In this document: positions 19,572 to 30,966 of the stretch, piece after piece | How the letters are laid out: each line of letters starts with the position of its first letter | Numbering within the stretch: position 1 is the stretch's first letter | NCBI GenBank assembly: GCA_951640165.1 | Contig: OX621258.1 | Location: 4,301,501-4,365,500 of the forward strand | DNA length: 64,000 nt | Direction of reading: 5' to 3' | Origin: Pseudoips prasinana | Taxonomy: Eukaryota; Arthropoda; Insecta; Lepidoptera; Nolidae | Made by a program: the position numbers and the translations under genes | Notes under the pieces: generated by a model | Seen by the model: the letters and a program-made list of their open reading frames with translations, nothing else | Database searches by the model: none | Told to the model about the DNA's origin: nothing

Positions 19572-19785
19572 GATTGATCTCCTTCATCAGAATTAATAAT
19601 AAATGTATGATACACCATCTCTAGCGGCTCGTGCCAGTTTCTGCTTTTTTTATTATTGGTGCGACTTTATTTTTAAAGTCGCACCAATAATTTAAAAAAG
19701 CAGAAACTGTTATGGTCACCGTGGCACGAGCCGCTAGAGATGGCGTATCATACATTTCTTATTAATTCTGATGAAGGAGATCAAG
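19572..19785. repeat. 210-bp foldback element
   Basis: Long hairpin centred near 19672: CTCCTTCATCAGAATTAATA ... TATTAATTCTGATGAAGGAG type outer arms, CATCTCTAGCGGCTCGTGCC / GGCACGAGCCGCTAGAGATG, and AGTTTCTGC / GCAGAAACT inside. About 58 of 61 outer bases pair; the right arm carries a 12-bp insertion near 19710. Confidence 0.9.
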
Positions 19786-20631
19786 CGACGCATCTCATAA
19801 AAATTGAAATGTACGAAGTGAAGAGACTATGCAAGATTCCAACTAATGATCATTGGAAACATGCCACCACGAGGATTTAATACTATGTAAAGAATAATAA
19901 GGATAGCATCTGTGATAACACAAACGGTCTCGTAATTAATTTTAATAGGGAAAAGGTGAGAATTTGAGGATTTCTGGAGACTTTGCTAGTGCACGTTAAG
20001 CCTTTGGTCTCGGTTTACTTTTGCACATAAACTTACCCCCTTATTACGGATAATGCAGAACCCAAGTAATTATTTAATGTTTTATCGGTTTAAATCTTAT
20101 GAGATAGGTTACCAAGTAGTTAAAAAGGTTTACTCATAAGTGATTGCAACGCAAGACAAAGTGATTAGGAACAAATCGACTTCCTTACGTTTAAACACTT
20201 TTGCCATAGTAAGTATTGGAACCATATTTTTATATTTGGAAGACGAGAGAAGCTCACTTGATAGGACCCTTAAAATTAAGCCTCGGTGCTTTTGCTCTAG
20301 CCTCTCCAGTAGCAGTTCTCTCGTTTTAATGAGGCTTCAACCTCGTTATACTATTCTGCCTCCCGATTTGCTCTGGAGGGTAGTGGAATTATTTCTTTTC
20401 TACTTCTTTTCTAACTCCTCCTTGTTAATATCTGATTAAATTCTGACATGCTTGAACCTCACCGGTCAGTGTAAATTTCATTTTACTCCACTGTTTACCC
20501 TTGCGTACAGGATTTGCAGTGGCGGGTAAGCGGAAGGGGCTAGTCCCGAAAAGACAGTGTTAGAATTACTGTACTTACTAATGAGATGGGTGCTCGTAAG
20601 ACTTCCGGCGACCTGCACCACACGAGCAGTA
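19786..20631. other. unassigned DNA
   Basis: Open frames at 20140..20439 (+) and 20478..20705 (-) have no motif I recognise. Low-complexity CT-rich stretches occur at 20290..20330. Confidence 0.35.
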
Positions 20632-20770
20632 AAGATAGATAGAGTACACTTTATTGCACCAAAAGAAACAATATATAACTTACAAATAAGCAAATACAGG
20701 TACAATCGGCGGTCTTATCGCTTTGTAGCAATCTCTTCCAGACAACCGTTGGGTGGACAAGGAAAAAGTA
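20632..20770 (-). mobile_element. NL2 LINE 3' end
   Basis: GATAGATAGAGTACACTTTA then TTGCACC (complement of the AATAAAG tail), CGGCGGTCTTATCGC, TTCCAGACAACCGTTGG. Same family as 9140. Confidence 0.75.
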
Positions 20771-21465
20771 TGACAGAAAAGGCGATAGTTGTAGTGTACA
20801 GTCAAATATTCAAAGTTATGTACTTATATACAATTTACATAAACATACTTATATTCTAAATACTAATAATACTATACTATAATAAATAATATACTATACC
20901 TACATACAAAATATTATGCATCTATTCAATTAAGGAGTATTGAATAAGGAGGTTACGAAAAGCAGTTAAAAGAAAAAAGACAAGTTATGAAGATAATTTA
21001 AAGAGATAAAAAGGGTTTTTTTAAAGAAATTTATTTTTGTTTCAATTATTCCATTAGTATTGAATCATACAAAAAATAGAATACTAAATAATCTCCCAAA
21101 GAACATAATATTATCATGCTCTCAAGCTCACTCTTTCCCGGAAGCTCACAAATTATGTATCAGATAAAATTCAAATTCAAATTAACACAATAATAATTCA
21201 TTTACTTACGAAATGTAAAATAATTATCTAGCCTAAACATTTAATAATTAACTTATATTTCATTTAAGGGTATGCAGAGAGTTTCCAAAGCCCAGTCATT
21301 AAAATTAAATATTTCAATTCGTTTAACAAACGAAGGAATATCAAAGAGTAATGAAATTGTCGCCCACCGAGGGACTCCGCATTCACAAATGAGAAAATAA
21401 TAATGAACAAGCGAAAAATAATGCTATTTTGCCTAAATATATAATATATAATAATATAATATATA
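20771..21465. other. unassigned AT-rich DNA
   Basis: Nothing recognised. Confidence 0.35.
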
Positions 21466-21724
21466 CTAATATCCTGGGACATTTTCACACACGGCCATCT
21501 GATCCCAAACTAAGCAGAGCTTGTACTATGGAAACCAGATAACTGATATATTACATATACTATTTTTCTTTTGTAAATACATACTTATAGGTATAGATAA
21601 TTTACATCCAGACTCAGGACAAACAGACATGTTCATGCACACAAATATTTTTCCCGGGTGGGAATCGAACCCACGACCTGCGGCGTGAAAGGCAGTGTAT
21701 CTACCAACCACGCCAACAGGCCAG
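21466..21724 (-). mobile_element. S-B SINE, complete reference copy
   Basis: Head on the reverse strand: box B GGGAATCGAACCCACGACC and box A ACCAACCACGCCAACAGGCC. Body: ACATCCAGACTCAGGACAAA, CAGACATGTTCATG, TTGTACTATGGAAACCAG, AATATCCTGGGACATT. Serves as the unsplit version for the copies at 846..2858, 36597 and 59376. Confidence 0.88.
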
Positions 21725-21937
21725 GAATATGAGATGTAGATGAGAAGAAAGAAGATGAGAAGAAAGAAGTATGCAAAAATCGTGACAGATGGAAATCCGT
21801 CGTCTCTGCCTACCCCTCTGCGAAACAGGCGTGAATGTATAAGTATGAGATAGGTATAAGTATTTCAAACACTAGTTGTTGTAGTTTTTCTATTATTTTG
21901 TTTCTATTGTATATTATTGTTCTATTATTTTTTTGTT
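21725..21937. other. unassigned spacer
   Basis: Contains short AGATGAGAAGAAAGA repeats at about 21735..21770; otherwise nothing. Confidence 0.35.
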
Positions 21938-22298
21938 GACTGCCTCGTTGGTCTAGCGGTAGCGTGTTCAACCGCAGAAAATGTCCTGGGTTCAAATCCC
22001 GGGTCGGGGCAAAAAAGTGGTATTGAGATTTTTCCGTAAAAAGAAATTTCTCAGTATCAACCCGAAGTCTGGAAGTTGGCGGCATTACACGCCGTTCCTC
22101 GTAGAGCACGTAAAGCCGTCAGTCCTGTACCTGACCTCTTTCCGGTCGTGTCGCTAGTCGTCCCATCGGATCATGAGAGTGATGGAATCGAAAGTGCACC
22201 TGTGTTTGCGCACACACTTGTGCACTATAATATGTCCTGCGCAATTGGCTAATCTCCATTAAGACTGGTCGCCGTGGCTGAAATTCGGCCGGGTAGAC
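21938..22298 (+). mobile_element. S-D SINE, complete
   Basis: tRNA-like head TGCCTCGTTGGTCTAGCGG (box A) and GGGTTCAAATCCCGGGTCGG (box B); body AAGTCTGGAAGTTGGCGGC, GAGCACGTAAAGCCGTC, TCCGGTCGTGTCGCTAGTCG, TTTGCGCACACACTTGTG; end GTCGCCGTGGCTGAAATTC. Other copies: 42645..43455, 46600, 51735, 52975, 63013. Confidence 0.85.
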
Positions 22299-22346
22299 AT
22301 CACTATTATTTTGTTTCAATATACGTAGATGTATATAAATAAATGA

Positions 22347-22420
22347 CTCCTGGGACACGCACTCACACAGCGCCATATAACCAAAATTAGGCAAAGCTTA
22401 TACTATGGAGACTAGACAAC
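22347..22420 (-). mobile_element. S-A/S-B 3' body fragment
   Basis: TCCTGGGACACGCACTCAC, TTAGGCAAAGCTTATACTAT, GGAGACTAGACAAC: the shared 3' module only. Confidence 0.6.
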
Positions 22421-22955
22421 ACGGTTGGTATAGGTTAAGAGGATTTAGAAACGGACATGTTAGAATTAAAATGAAATTTAAAACAAATGTGACGCTAGCA
22501 AATAATAATAGGATTTGTTTTAAGTAACTACCCACATATAGCAGCATGGAACGCAATAAAGGCGGCATGTATTTTTGTACACGTAATTGAATAAAATATG
22601 GCGGGTGGAGTCAATTGCGACCTACCAAGGACGATTCGCCATGAATACTAAGCAAGTATACATACGGATGCATGGGATGGGACGCCATTGTAGCGTATTA
22701 AGATTAGTAGTGTTAAGGCTGCCTTCAGATGGACTGTTAGTTATCTGCTGTTGGATCTGACTCTACGCGTGTGGGCGTTATAGTCCTTGACTGCTTGGCT
22801 AAGTGCACATTAACTGTATGCGGTTAGCGATAGACAGCGTGCGTTGACACTACACTACTGTAGCCGATCGCGTGAAGTTGATATAATGGTTGAATGAATT
22901 CGAACGTACAACTACAGGCGGTTTGTGAGATACAGTCCGTCCAATGGCAACCTAT
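22421..22955. other. unassigned DNA
   Basis: Mixed composition, no gene seen. Confidence 0.3.
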
Positions 22956-23558
22956 AAACCGGCCAAGTGCGAGCCGGACTCGCACAAGAAGGGTTCCGCA
23001 GCAGCAAGTATTTCAGTTGATTAAATGAAAGGTAAATTACGGTTTACGATTTATGACGTATTAAAAAAAACTACTTACTAGATTTCGTTGAAAGCATTTT
23101 TCGTTGTTAGTTTACATGGTCATGTACATCATATATTATTTTTAGTTTTATCATTCTCTTATTTTAGAAGTTACAGGGGGGGGACACACACTCATTTTAC
23201 CACTTTGGAAGTGTCTCTCGCGCAAACTATTCAGTTTAGAAAAAAATTATAATAGAAACCTCAATATAATTTTTGAATACCTATCCATAGATACCCCACA
23301 TGTATAGGTACGACGAAAAAAAATTTTTTTGAGTTTTAATTCTATGTATGGGGAACCCCCAAAATTATTATTATTTTTCTATTTTTGTGTAAAAATCTTA
23401 ATGCGGTTCACAGAATACATCTACTTACCAAGTTTCAACAGTACAGCTCTTATAGTTTCGGAAAAAAATGGCTGTGACATACGGACGGACAGACAGACAG
23501 ACATGACGAATCTATAAGGGTTCCGTTGCCAGCCAAATGGCAACGGAACCCTAAAAAA
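22956..23558 (+). repeat. GC1 repeat, plus copy
   Basis: About 600 bp from CCGGCCAAGTGCGAGCCGG to AACGGAACCCTAAAA. Ends in a hairpin around AGGGTTCCGTTGCCAGCC / GGCAACGGAACCCT. Contains GACGGACAGACAGACAGAC. A matching inverted copy lies at 24748..25343. No coding frame. Confidence 0.85.
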
Positions 23559-24747
23559 CTAGCCAAACACGTAAAACACGAATGTGTGCATAGACTTGTG
23601 CAGTCATCTGCCCGACACGAACGGGAAGAAATCACCTGCATCTCTGGTCGTGTTACACCGCCAAGTTCCAAATACGTTATCGTTCGTATACGTCGATTTG
23701 TCAATATACATGAATGTGGCGAACTAACAGTTAATCTGATTCTTTAACGTTTCGCATTTAATCATTTTGGCATCCAACTAGGAAAACGGTGCATATTTTC
23801 TGTTAATTAAAAATTGTGCAGAATTGACTTGGCACAACGAATATTTTACTTAGAAGCGCTGAAGTAAAACTGGCATTTAGCCAGAGTGACTTGAGACGAA
23901 AATCTGTTGATTTATTTCAGATATGATCTGGCACCTAAAGGGTCTTACACCAATAACTCGCGCGCGGCATAACGGCTGGGCATGCCCGTGGCAACCCAGC
24001 AGTTGACACGCAAGCAGCAGTTCTGAATGTTTTGAATAATCGAACTGATGTTCTGCGGCTATCGTCATATGGCGGAATACCGGCGCGGCAGAAATCCCGG
24101 CCGTCATGCCGTCGGTATGTCTCTAGGAGTCTTTATGCGGCAATGATGTAGTCATGGCAAACTTCGCTAAATATTGCACAGCGTCAGGTTTAGTATCGGT
24201 TTCGGAGCATGTATTTCATGGTTCTTTTCAAATGATCAAGTCAGCTAATAACACGAGAGCTAAGTCGCTATTGCAAGCGTCTATAGGCTACGGTGATCGG
24301 TACTTAAAATCAGGTGGGCCGCATACTGACGAGAGTTTACCATAACTTAAAGCACAGAAAGTATTATATACTTTACTCATTTCAGTAACGAAATATTTAC
24401 AGAAATACTGATTTTTATTAATATACTTTATTCAGTCATAAAATTAAACGAACAGTCATATAAAGTTATTAGCATAATGCGGTAAGTTAAATCCCCTTTA
24501 CACATATTTACTGAGGCTAATTGCTTTACCGTTATTTTCATCGTCGAGTACAGTACAGTACATAAATATTGGGAAATATTCAATTAATCAAGTTAACTAC
24601 AAGGTTGACAATGCTAGCAACTCTCAAACATCTGTCTCTAATACGGGCTATATCTGGTTGGCATCGTTAGTAAATGCTTGCCTTTCAGGCCCCAGGACAG
24701 ACACTTGTCTGCATGAATATGTCTGTAATTATCAATATATCTCAATT
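23559..24747. other. 1.2-kb segment between inverted GC1 copies
   Basis: No convincing gene. 24280..24345 resembles a common lepidopteran repeat (TAGGCTACGGTGATCGG). 24625..24720 carries a decayed S-B head (GTTGGCATCGTTAGTAAATG). Confidence 0.4.
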
Positions 24748-25343
24748 TTTAGGGTTCCGTAGCCAATTGGCAAAAAACGGAACCCTTATAGATTCGTCAT
24801 GTCTGTCAGTCTGTCCGTCCGTATGTCACAGCCATTTTTTTCCGAAACTATAAGAGCTGTACTATTGAAACTTGGTAAGTAGATGTATTCTGTGAACCGC
24901 ATTAAGATTTTTTTTCAAAAATAGAAAAATAATAATAATTTTGGGGGTTCCCCATACATAGAACTGAAACTCAAAAATTTTATTTTCATTGTACCCATAC
25001 ATGTGAATCTATGGATAGCTCTTCGAAAATGATATTGAGGTTCCTAATATCATTTTTTTCTAAACTGAATAGTTTGCGCGAGAGACACTTCCAAAGTGAA
25101 AAAATGAGTGCCCCCCCCCCCTGTAACTTCTAAAATAAGAGAATGATAAACCTAAAAAAAATATATGATGTACATTACCATGTAAACTAACAACGAAAAT
25201 TTGTTTGAATGAAATCTAGTAAGTAGTTTTTTTTTCATGCGTCATAAATCGTAATCCGCAATTTACCTTTAATTTAATCAACTGAAATACTTGCTGCTGC
25301 GGAACCCTTCATGTGCGAGTCCGCCTCGCACTTGGCCGGTTTT
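24748..25343 (-). repeat. GC1 repeat, minus copy
   Basis: AGGGTTCCGTAGCC hairpin end at left, GTCACAGCCATTTTTTTCC, TTTTGGGGGTTCCCCATAC, GTTTGCGCGAGAGACAC, then CGCACTTGGCCGG at right. Inverted relative to 22956..23558. Confidence 0.85.
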
Positions 25344-25359
25344 ATTATCTTTTATTTTT

Positions 25360-25490
25360 AAATACATACTAATACAATAACACCCCGACTCAAGACAAAC
25401 AGATATGTTCATGCACACAATCGAACCCACGACCTGCGGCGTGGCAGGCAATTAAGTATCCACCAACCACGCCAACCGGCCCGTCCGTTA
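25360..25490 (-). mobile_element. S-B SINE, head half
   Basis: ACACCCCGACTCAAGACAAA, TCGAACCCACGACC, ACCAACCACGCCAACCGGCC. The 3' tail half is absent. Confidence 0.7.
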
Positions 25491-25721
25491 TATGTATCAC
25501 AAGTTGTTGGATAAATTATTTATCTGTATGTATCATAGGACATTTGCTTTTATTACATGTATGTAAAGAAAAGTGTTTTGTATATATCCATTGAATACTT
25601 ATTACATGTATAAGTTATTTAACAGCGGGTCATATAAGTATTAAAAAAGAAACCAAGAGTTTTTCCTACTGATAAAACTGTGTAACAGAAATAAGTATAA
25701 TTTTGAGGGACTAATATCAGA
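25491..25721. other. unassigned AT-rich DNA
   Basis: Nothing recognised. Confidence 0.3.
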
Positions 25722-25903
25722 ATATCATCCCCCCCATCTCATTCCGTGGGGGACGTATAAGTCGACCCGCGGGAATAAGTCGACCCGCAGCAGCTTCTTT
25801 CTGAGTAAAATGATCATCTTACTGCGATCGCCAACCGAACTGCCAAGCGTGGCTATTATGGCATATCCAGCAGTGGACAATATATATATATATATATATA
25901 TAT
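25722..25903 (+). mobile_element. S-F SINE followed by (TA)n
   Basis: AATATCATCCCCCCCATCTC, CCGTGGGGGACG, GCCAAGCGTGGC, then CCAGCAGTGGAC directly joined to about 13 TA units (25878..25903). The usual GATGAT tail is replaced by TA. Confidence 0.65.
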
Positions 25904-26079
25904 AAGAAATGTCTCATCAATAATTTTAATAAATCTATTTATTGTAGTATACTATGTTATAGTATAGTATTAATTAGGTGAAAATCATATAGTATTTATT
26001 GTTTAATACGTATTGTATATATTATAAATAGTATTCTTATTAATTCTTATTTATGATTATAATAACTAGATACATTTTT
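25904..26079. other. unassigned AT-rich DNA
   Basis: Nothing recognised. Confidence 0.3.
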
Positions 26080-26205
26080 ATACCTAAGTGCACCTGCCAT
26101 GATCTCTCTGCACTACCCTAAGGTTGACTGGTAGAAAATGCCTTTGACATTAAGTTTAAATTAAGTGATCATTCCCATTGTACTGAAGTAAAAATAAATA
26201 TCAAT
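26080..26205 (+). mobile_element. NL3 LINE 3' end
   Basis: CTGCACTACCCTAAGGTTG, ACTGGTAGAAAATGCC, CATTAAGTTTAAATTAAG, AATAAATATC. Second copy at 30568 with the same AAGGTTGACT block. No coding part. Confidence 0.65.
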
Positions 26206-26474
26206 GTTTGATGATGTACATAGGAACATTAAATACATAGCTAAGTCAGAACACTAACCGCATTCCAAATACAATAGAGCATTGATATAACTAGTACGTC
26301 TAGATTAATAACAATGGTGAGTGAACTTGAATTGTAAGCTCTCACTTAACTAACCGTTACTCAAGCCACTACAGCTCCAAATATATTCCGTTCAAAGTAA
26401 CTACCTGAGAACTTCTTAAGTTAATCTAGAATTACAAATGCTTAAACTTATAACAACTTTCTGCTGCCTCATTC
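26206..26474. other. unassigned DNA
   Basis: Nothing recognised. Confidence 0.3.
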
Positions 26475-26705
26475 ATGTCAACCAAATAACATCCACTGCT
26501 GGACAAAAGCCACGAATAATGTGGGGATGTGCCATAATCGCCACGCTTGGCAGACGAGTTAGTTATCGCAGTATAATGGTCATAGTACTGACGCTGCTAC
26601 CTGATATCTGGCAAATATTTCCTAGGGACGATTTCTACGCCCCCCACAGAATGAGATGGGGTGATGATATTTTTCCCTGTCACCACACAGCGGCCTGGCC
26701 TTTTT
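26475..26705 (-). mobile_element. S-F SINE
   Basis: CATCCACTGCTGGACAAAAG, GCCATAATCGCCACGCTTGG, TTTCTACGCCCCCCACAG, GAGATGGGGTGATGATAT. Confidence 0.7.
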
Positions 26706-26855
26706 CCGGTCGTATCGGTTAGCCCGTCCCATTGGATTATAACAGTGAGGAAATAGAGAGTGCCCTAGTGTTTGCGCACTGACTTGTGCACAACAATATG
26801 TCTCCGGAAGATGACTAGTCTCTTATAGAAATGACCGCCATAGGTGAAATTTGAG
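26706..26855 (+). mobile_element. S-D SINE, 3' half
   Basis: TTCCGGTCGTATCGGTTAG, TGTTTGCGCACTGACTTGTG, GACCGCCATAGGTGAAATT. The tRNA head is missing. Confidence 0.65.
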
Positions 26856-28105
26856 CAGGAGGACAGCAGTATTAACAGTTTTAAATGTTTCTATGTATAA
26901 AAACGTTTATGAAAATAATTCGCAAATATGCCTGATGCCTATGCTTAACAAGAAGAACTTATCAGAGAAAGGGTTTTTGATTAGTGCTACAAAGAACGCT
27001 GACCACTGTGGGTATTGGCGACTCACGAGCTATTTAATCGTATTTTAAGGACAGGTCAGTACAGTAAAGTTAGATACAAAAAAATATGTTAAAATACATC
27101 TACGAGTGTGGCGTGTCACCCCAAATAATGGCCTATTCATATGTTTGTCCCTCCTGTACACTTTCGTGCTCCCTTCAGCAGTTATATATATTTCAATCAA
27201 AGCGATCGGTGTTACCCAATTTTGGGTAGACAAAATTTAAATCTTAACATTGACACGATAAGAAGATTATAAAATTTCAATAATATTTTGTACCCGTAAG
27301 TATGTTTCCAGCGACTTACCTTCGACATGATACGTATCTACCTACGTAACCAACCTCTAAGACGAAAGGGGACCTATGAGGGGGGAGGAAATTGCATAGT
27401 CTGACCTCATTCCCCGGGATCTCGTCAACGGGTTAATAGCCATCTCCTAATATGGTGCGGAGCGAATAAGTATGGGTTTTTTAAAAAGGTGTCATCTTTT
27501 GTTTTGAGATCCCTATTTCTATTATTTTAAAAGTAGATACACTTTAGAATAATGGTAATACGGAGAACACGAAATACATAGTCACATAAAAATAAAAGAA
27601 TATAAACGATTAACATAAATTGTCATTATTAACACAATAATGAGCTCGCTACTACATACAACAAAAGGACTAGTACGATAAAATTAGAATCTTCAAAAAA
27701 AAATTAATAACGTTTCAACAAATGATTTATATAAAGTTTAATCTTAAATAATCAATTAATCTTATCTAAATAATCAACAACATAATATTCATTTATTCGA
27801 ATTCATTTATTTCCTATAAGTGTTGGTAGAATACAGAACTAAAATATATTAGGTTTCTTAACACTTAGCCATATATGCTCATGCGAATATTATTAGACAA
27901 TGGTGTCATACTATCTCTAGACATACATATAAAAGCTTACTTAAAATGTTAGTGTTGTAAAAATAGTTGATACTTCACATTTATATATATTTTTATTAAA
28001 TGAAAAAAAAAAACATTTTTTTAATTTTTTAAACATTTTACATCTTTATCGCATAGAGAATTAAGGTGCAATTTATCTATACCATGTATGTATTTCGAAA
28101 TATGT
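26856..28105. other. unassigned AT-rich DNA
   Basis: About 1.25 kb. Frames at 26851..27048 and 27045..27233 are short and unrecognised. Confidence 0.4.
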
Positions 28106-28197
28106 TTATCAGTAGTTTGGTTCCCATAGTTAGTTTTTTCGCCTAGTTCGCATTCATATGGCAGTGCCATAGTTGTCCCAGGGTGTTATTATATATA
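28106..28197 (+). mobile_element. S-A/S-B 3' body fragment
   Basis: ATCAGTAGTTTGGTTCCCAT, TCATATGGCAGTGCC, TTGTCCCAGGGTGTTATTAT. Confidence 0.6.
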
Positions 28198-28259
28198 TTA
28201 TGATTATTATAGATTAATGTCTTTAACAATTTCGCAATACTAATAATTATATTATGAGT

Positions 28260-28470
28260 GTGTTATCAACTGTGTGGTGACCGCGAAGAATATCATTACC
28301 CCATCTCACTCCGTGAGGAGGCGTAGAAATCGACCCGAAGGAATATCTACCAGAGAACGGGCAGCAGCGTTTTTCTGTGAACTGCGATAGCCAACTCGCC
28401 TGCCAAGCGTTGCGATTATGGCACATCCCCCATTATTTAAGGAGGCCGTTGCCCAGTTCCCCGTTCACTA
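28260..28470 (+). mobile_element. S-F SINE, diverged
   Basis: AATATCATTACCCCATCTC, CCGTGAGGAGGCGTAG, CTGCCAAGCGTTGCGATTAT, GGAGGCCGTTGCCCAG. Confidence 0.65.
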
Positions 28471-28539
28471 TAGAATCTTTTATCAAAAAATCAAATATTA
28501 TATTGCTAACTTTGTTTTAATATAGTCATACAATCGAAA

Positions 28540-29060
28540 CGAAAGTGACTACACTACTAAGGTCTATATTACGTGGGTAGTAAGATCGGGGTTTGTAGTG
28601 CAAGTGTACTTATTGAGGAGTGTTGACTGTACCTCAGAAGTAACGTAATTAGCAAACTTCGGTGGTACAAGTTCAATTACGGACATAGCTCAACAAAAAC
28701 ACTCTGCTACTACGCCGTAGAAGAAACAATGTAGAAGTATTATCTGTACTCCTTTGGCACAGTACAATAATGTCGAGCTACTGTAGCTAACTGTCGAACA
28801 TTTCACATAATGAGACAATCGTCTGATAACTTGACACTTTCTACAGTTAGCTGCTACAATGTTGGAGAAGCAATGTATAAGTGTTCAATTTAATTCAGTT
28901 GGAAAAATAACCACGCAACAATGTATTAGCTACGACAGTAAGTCGAGTAACAAGTGAAAATACTTCCGTGCTACGGCGTAGCAGCACTGTAGTAGTACTA
29001 CGTGTACAATGTTCACCGAACTTTAGCGTAGTATATGTATGCACTTTTAGGACGCGTTTG
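28540..29060. repeat. hairpin-rich, partly palindromic segment
   Basis: Many GTAGC/GCTAC blocks in both orientations, for example GAGCTACTGTAGCTAACTGT (28774) against ACAGTTAGCTGCTACA (28836), and ACTACGCCGTAG / GCTACGGCGTAGC. It looks like a decayed foldback element of about 500 bp. Confidence 0.45.
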
Positions 29061-29087
29061 TAATCGGTATGCTTATTATACTTAAGG

Positions 29088-29295
29088 CTGAGTGTCTGAC
29101 CCTTTTTTTTTTACGTGGCGGAAATGCTCTAGCCGTACGTGGTGCGGGGCTCGACCCACTAAAACCACCACTATAGCCAGCCTCATAGTGCCTGTAGCGG
29201 GGGTTCTGGGTAATCGTGAACGATCTCGCCAGCACCTCCGCTGTACACTGAGCGTCCGCGAGACTCTCACCCGGGGTGTATCTGACCCTGCCTAG
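29088..29295. repeat. GC-rich repeat-like block with T11
   Basis: Sharp switch to GC-rich sequence after a run of T (29101..29111). On the reverse strand this would read as a GC-rich 3' UTR ending in poly(A), typical of a LINE 3' end. Overlapping frames on both strands are by-products of GC content. Confidence 0.35.
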
Positions 29296-29449
29296 AATAC
29301 TGTTCACGACTGAGATGGGGCAGTCGTATCAGTTTGTGTTATTTAGATTCGATGCATTGATAATAGCGACCTAACGACTATAAAGCTGCAAAATCTCTGT
29401 TTCTGGTTATTTCACTGTATAATTCTTATAGGACCTAATACCCTGCTGG
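29296..29449. other. unassigned spacer
   Basis: Nothing recognised. Confidence 0.3.
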
Positions 29450-29535
29450 CCATTCTCGGGTATATAGTCCCTCTAGCCGACTTCTACGCCCCTAACGGGA
29501 AGAGATGGGGTGATGATATTCTATGCCGTCAACCA
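29450..29535 (-). mobile_element. S-F SINE fragment
   Basis: CCGACTTCTACGCCCCTAAC, GGGAAGAGATGGGGTGATG; one end only. Confidence 0.6.
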
Positions 29536-29571
29536 CGCAGCAGATGCGGAAGTATGTATAAAAAAATATAA

Positions 29572-29846
29572 AAATAATAATATCCTGATATATTATTCAC
29601 ACACGGCAATCTGATCCCAAAATAAGCAGACCTTGTACTATGGAAAGCAGATAACTGATATATTCCATATACATGTTTTCTTTTGAAATACATACTTAAT
29701 ACTTATATCTAAGATAATTACACCCAGACTCAGGACAAACAGACATGTTCATGCACAGAAATATCTGTCCTGGGTGGGAATCGAACCCACCCACGGCCTG
29801 CGGCTAGAAAGGCAAGCCTTTACCAACCACGCCAACATGCCCGTCT
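29572..29846 (-). mobile_element. S-B SINE, complete
   Basis: AATATCCTGATATATTATTC, ACACCCAGACTCAGGACAA, GGGAATCGAACCC (with an extra ACCC), ACCAACCACGCCAACATGCC. Confidence 0.8.
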
Positions 29847-29924
29847 ATAAAAGTAAACATACAGTTAATTTGTTATCCTCCCTCTTTAGACAATATGTAG
29901 TAAAATATAAATTTCAATAATTAA

Positions 29925-30140
29925 ACCTAAACATAATCTCCTTGAAAATAACTTAATACAAGCTAGCTAAATTATAAAATAAATTGTATAAATGTTTTAA
30001 CATTCCGTGTACCTTAAATATCTGTAATAAGTAACTAGAAATAATAACTGTATTACTACAAACATGTTCTGACTATTTACAAGCGCTTTTTTAAAGTCTA
30101 CGTGAATAAAAACCTTTTTTATTTTATTTTATTTATTTTA
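29925..30140 (+). mobile_element. NL1 LINE 3' end
   Basis: Plus-strand copy: ATAATCTCCTTGAAAATAAC, TACAAGCTAGCTAAAT, CATGTTCTGACTATTTACAA, GCGCTTTTTTAAAGTC, AATAAAAACCTTTTTTATTT and a TTTTA-type tail. Confidence 0.8.
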
Positions 30141-30567
30141 TTTAGAAGTTGGGAAAATGTAGGTATATAAGGATCCTACATAATTTAATGACAAAGTGTA
30201 TTAGGTACTTGGTCCCAAAAGACAAAGAGCAATAATCACAAGTATTAATTATAATTAAGCGACAGTATTACAAAGACAATTACAACGGGACCATTTCTTT
30301 GTATCCGGGATATCTTTAATAAGACATCTGTTGATAAAGATATAGCTAATTAAGAAGGTAGACAATATTTAATAAGGCTATTTTTATTTCGTGTCTCAAA
30401 TTATTCTTAAGTTTTGTGTTGTTATATATTTATGTATGTATGTATTAGCTATAGTATTATATGTATGTTTAAGTTGTATATTATTTATTATATATATATT
30501 TATGTATATATGTGTTGATCTCATATTCCTATTTTTTTTTCTATCGTACCATATATTATTTCTATCT
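30141..30567. other. unassigned AT-rich DNA
   Basis: The 68-codon frame at 30391..30597 is AT-driven hydrophobic sequence with no motif. Confidence 0.35.
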
Positions 30568-30695
30568 ACAATATCTGTACCTAATGCACCTATCTAATTA
30601 TCTCTGCACCACCTTAAGGTTGACTAGGAGAAAAGGCCTTAGGAATTAAGTCCGCCTTTGTACCTATATATATAAGTTTAAATAAATATCTAATG
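30568..30695 (+). mobile_element. NL3 LINE 3' end
   Basis: CTGCACCACCTTAAGGTTG, ACTAGGAGAAAAGGCC, TTAAGTCCGCC, TTTAAATAAATATC. Confidence 0.7.
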
Positions 30696-30784
30696 ACAAT
30701 TTAACTACTCACTAAAAAAAACATTAGGAGCAGTCTTTGGAGACTGCCGATAGAAATGAAAACTATTTTTCACACTTCTATTAA

Positions 30785-30966
30785 TCACACTAATATAACA
30801 AAGACGAAAGTTTGTGAGTGTGTCAATGTGTATGTTTACTTCTTCACGTCTAAACGGCTGGAGCGATATTAATAAAATTTGGTATGGAGTTAGCTGACAC
30901 CCTGAATTAACACATAGGCTATAATTTATAAAGTTTAACGCGAGTAAATTCGCTGGGCACAGCTAG
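30785..30966 (+). mobile_element. Hel-G Helitron, complete short form
   Basis: A|TCACACTAATATAACAAAG at the start; GTTTACTTCTTCACGTCTAA, GGTATGGAGTTAGCTGACA; ends TTCGCTGGGCACAGCTAG|T. 182 bp, non-autonomous. Confidence 0.8.

Noticed and set aside
20140..20439. 99-codon ORF as a host gene
   Set aside because: Serine/leucine-rich low-complexity translation with no recognisable domain.
21938..22010. tRNA gene
   Set aside because: Box A and B are present, but the body continues as S-D and recurs many times; the same holds for the S-A, S-B and S-C heads.
29047..29307. Overlapping ORFs on both strands
   Set aside because: Open frames on both strands at once reflect the GC-rich composition; no domain seen.
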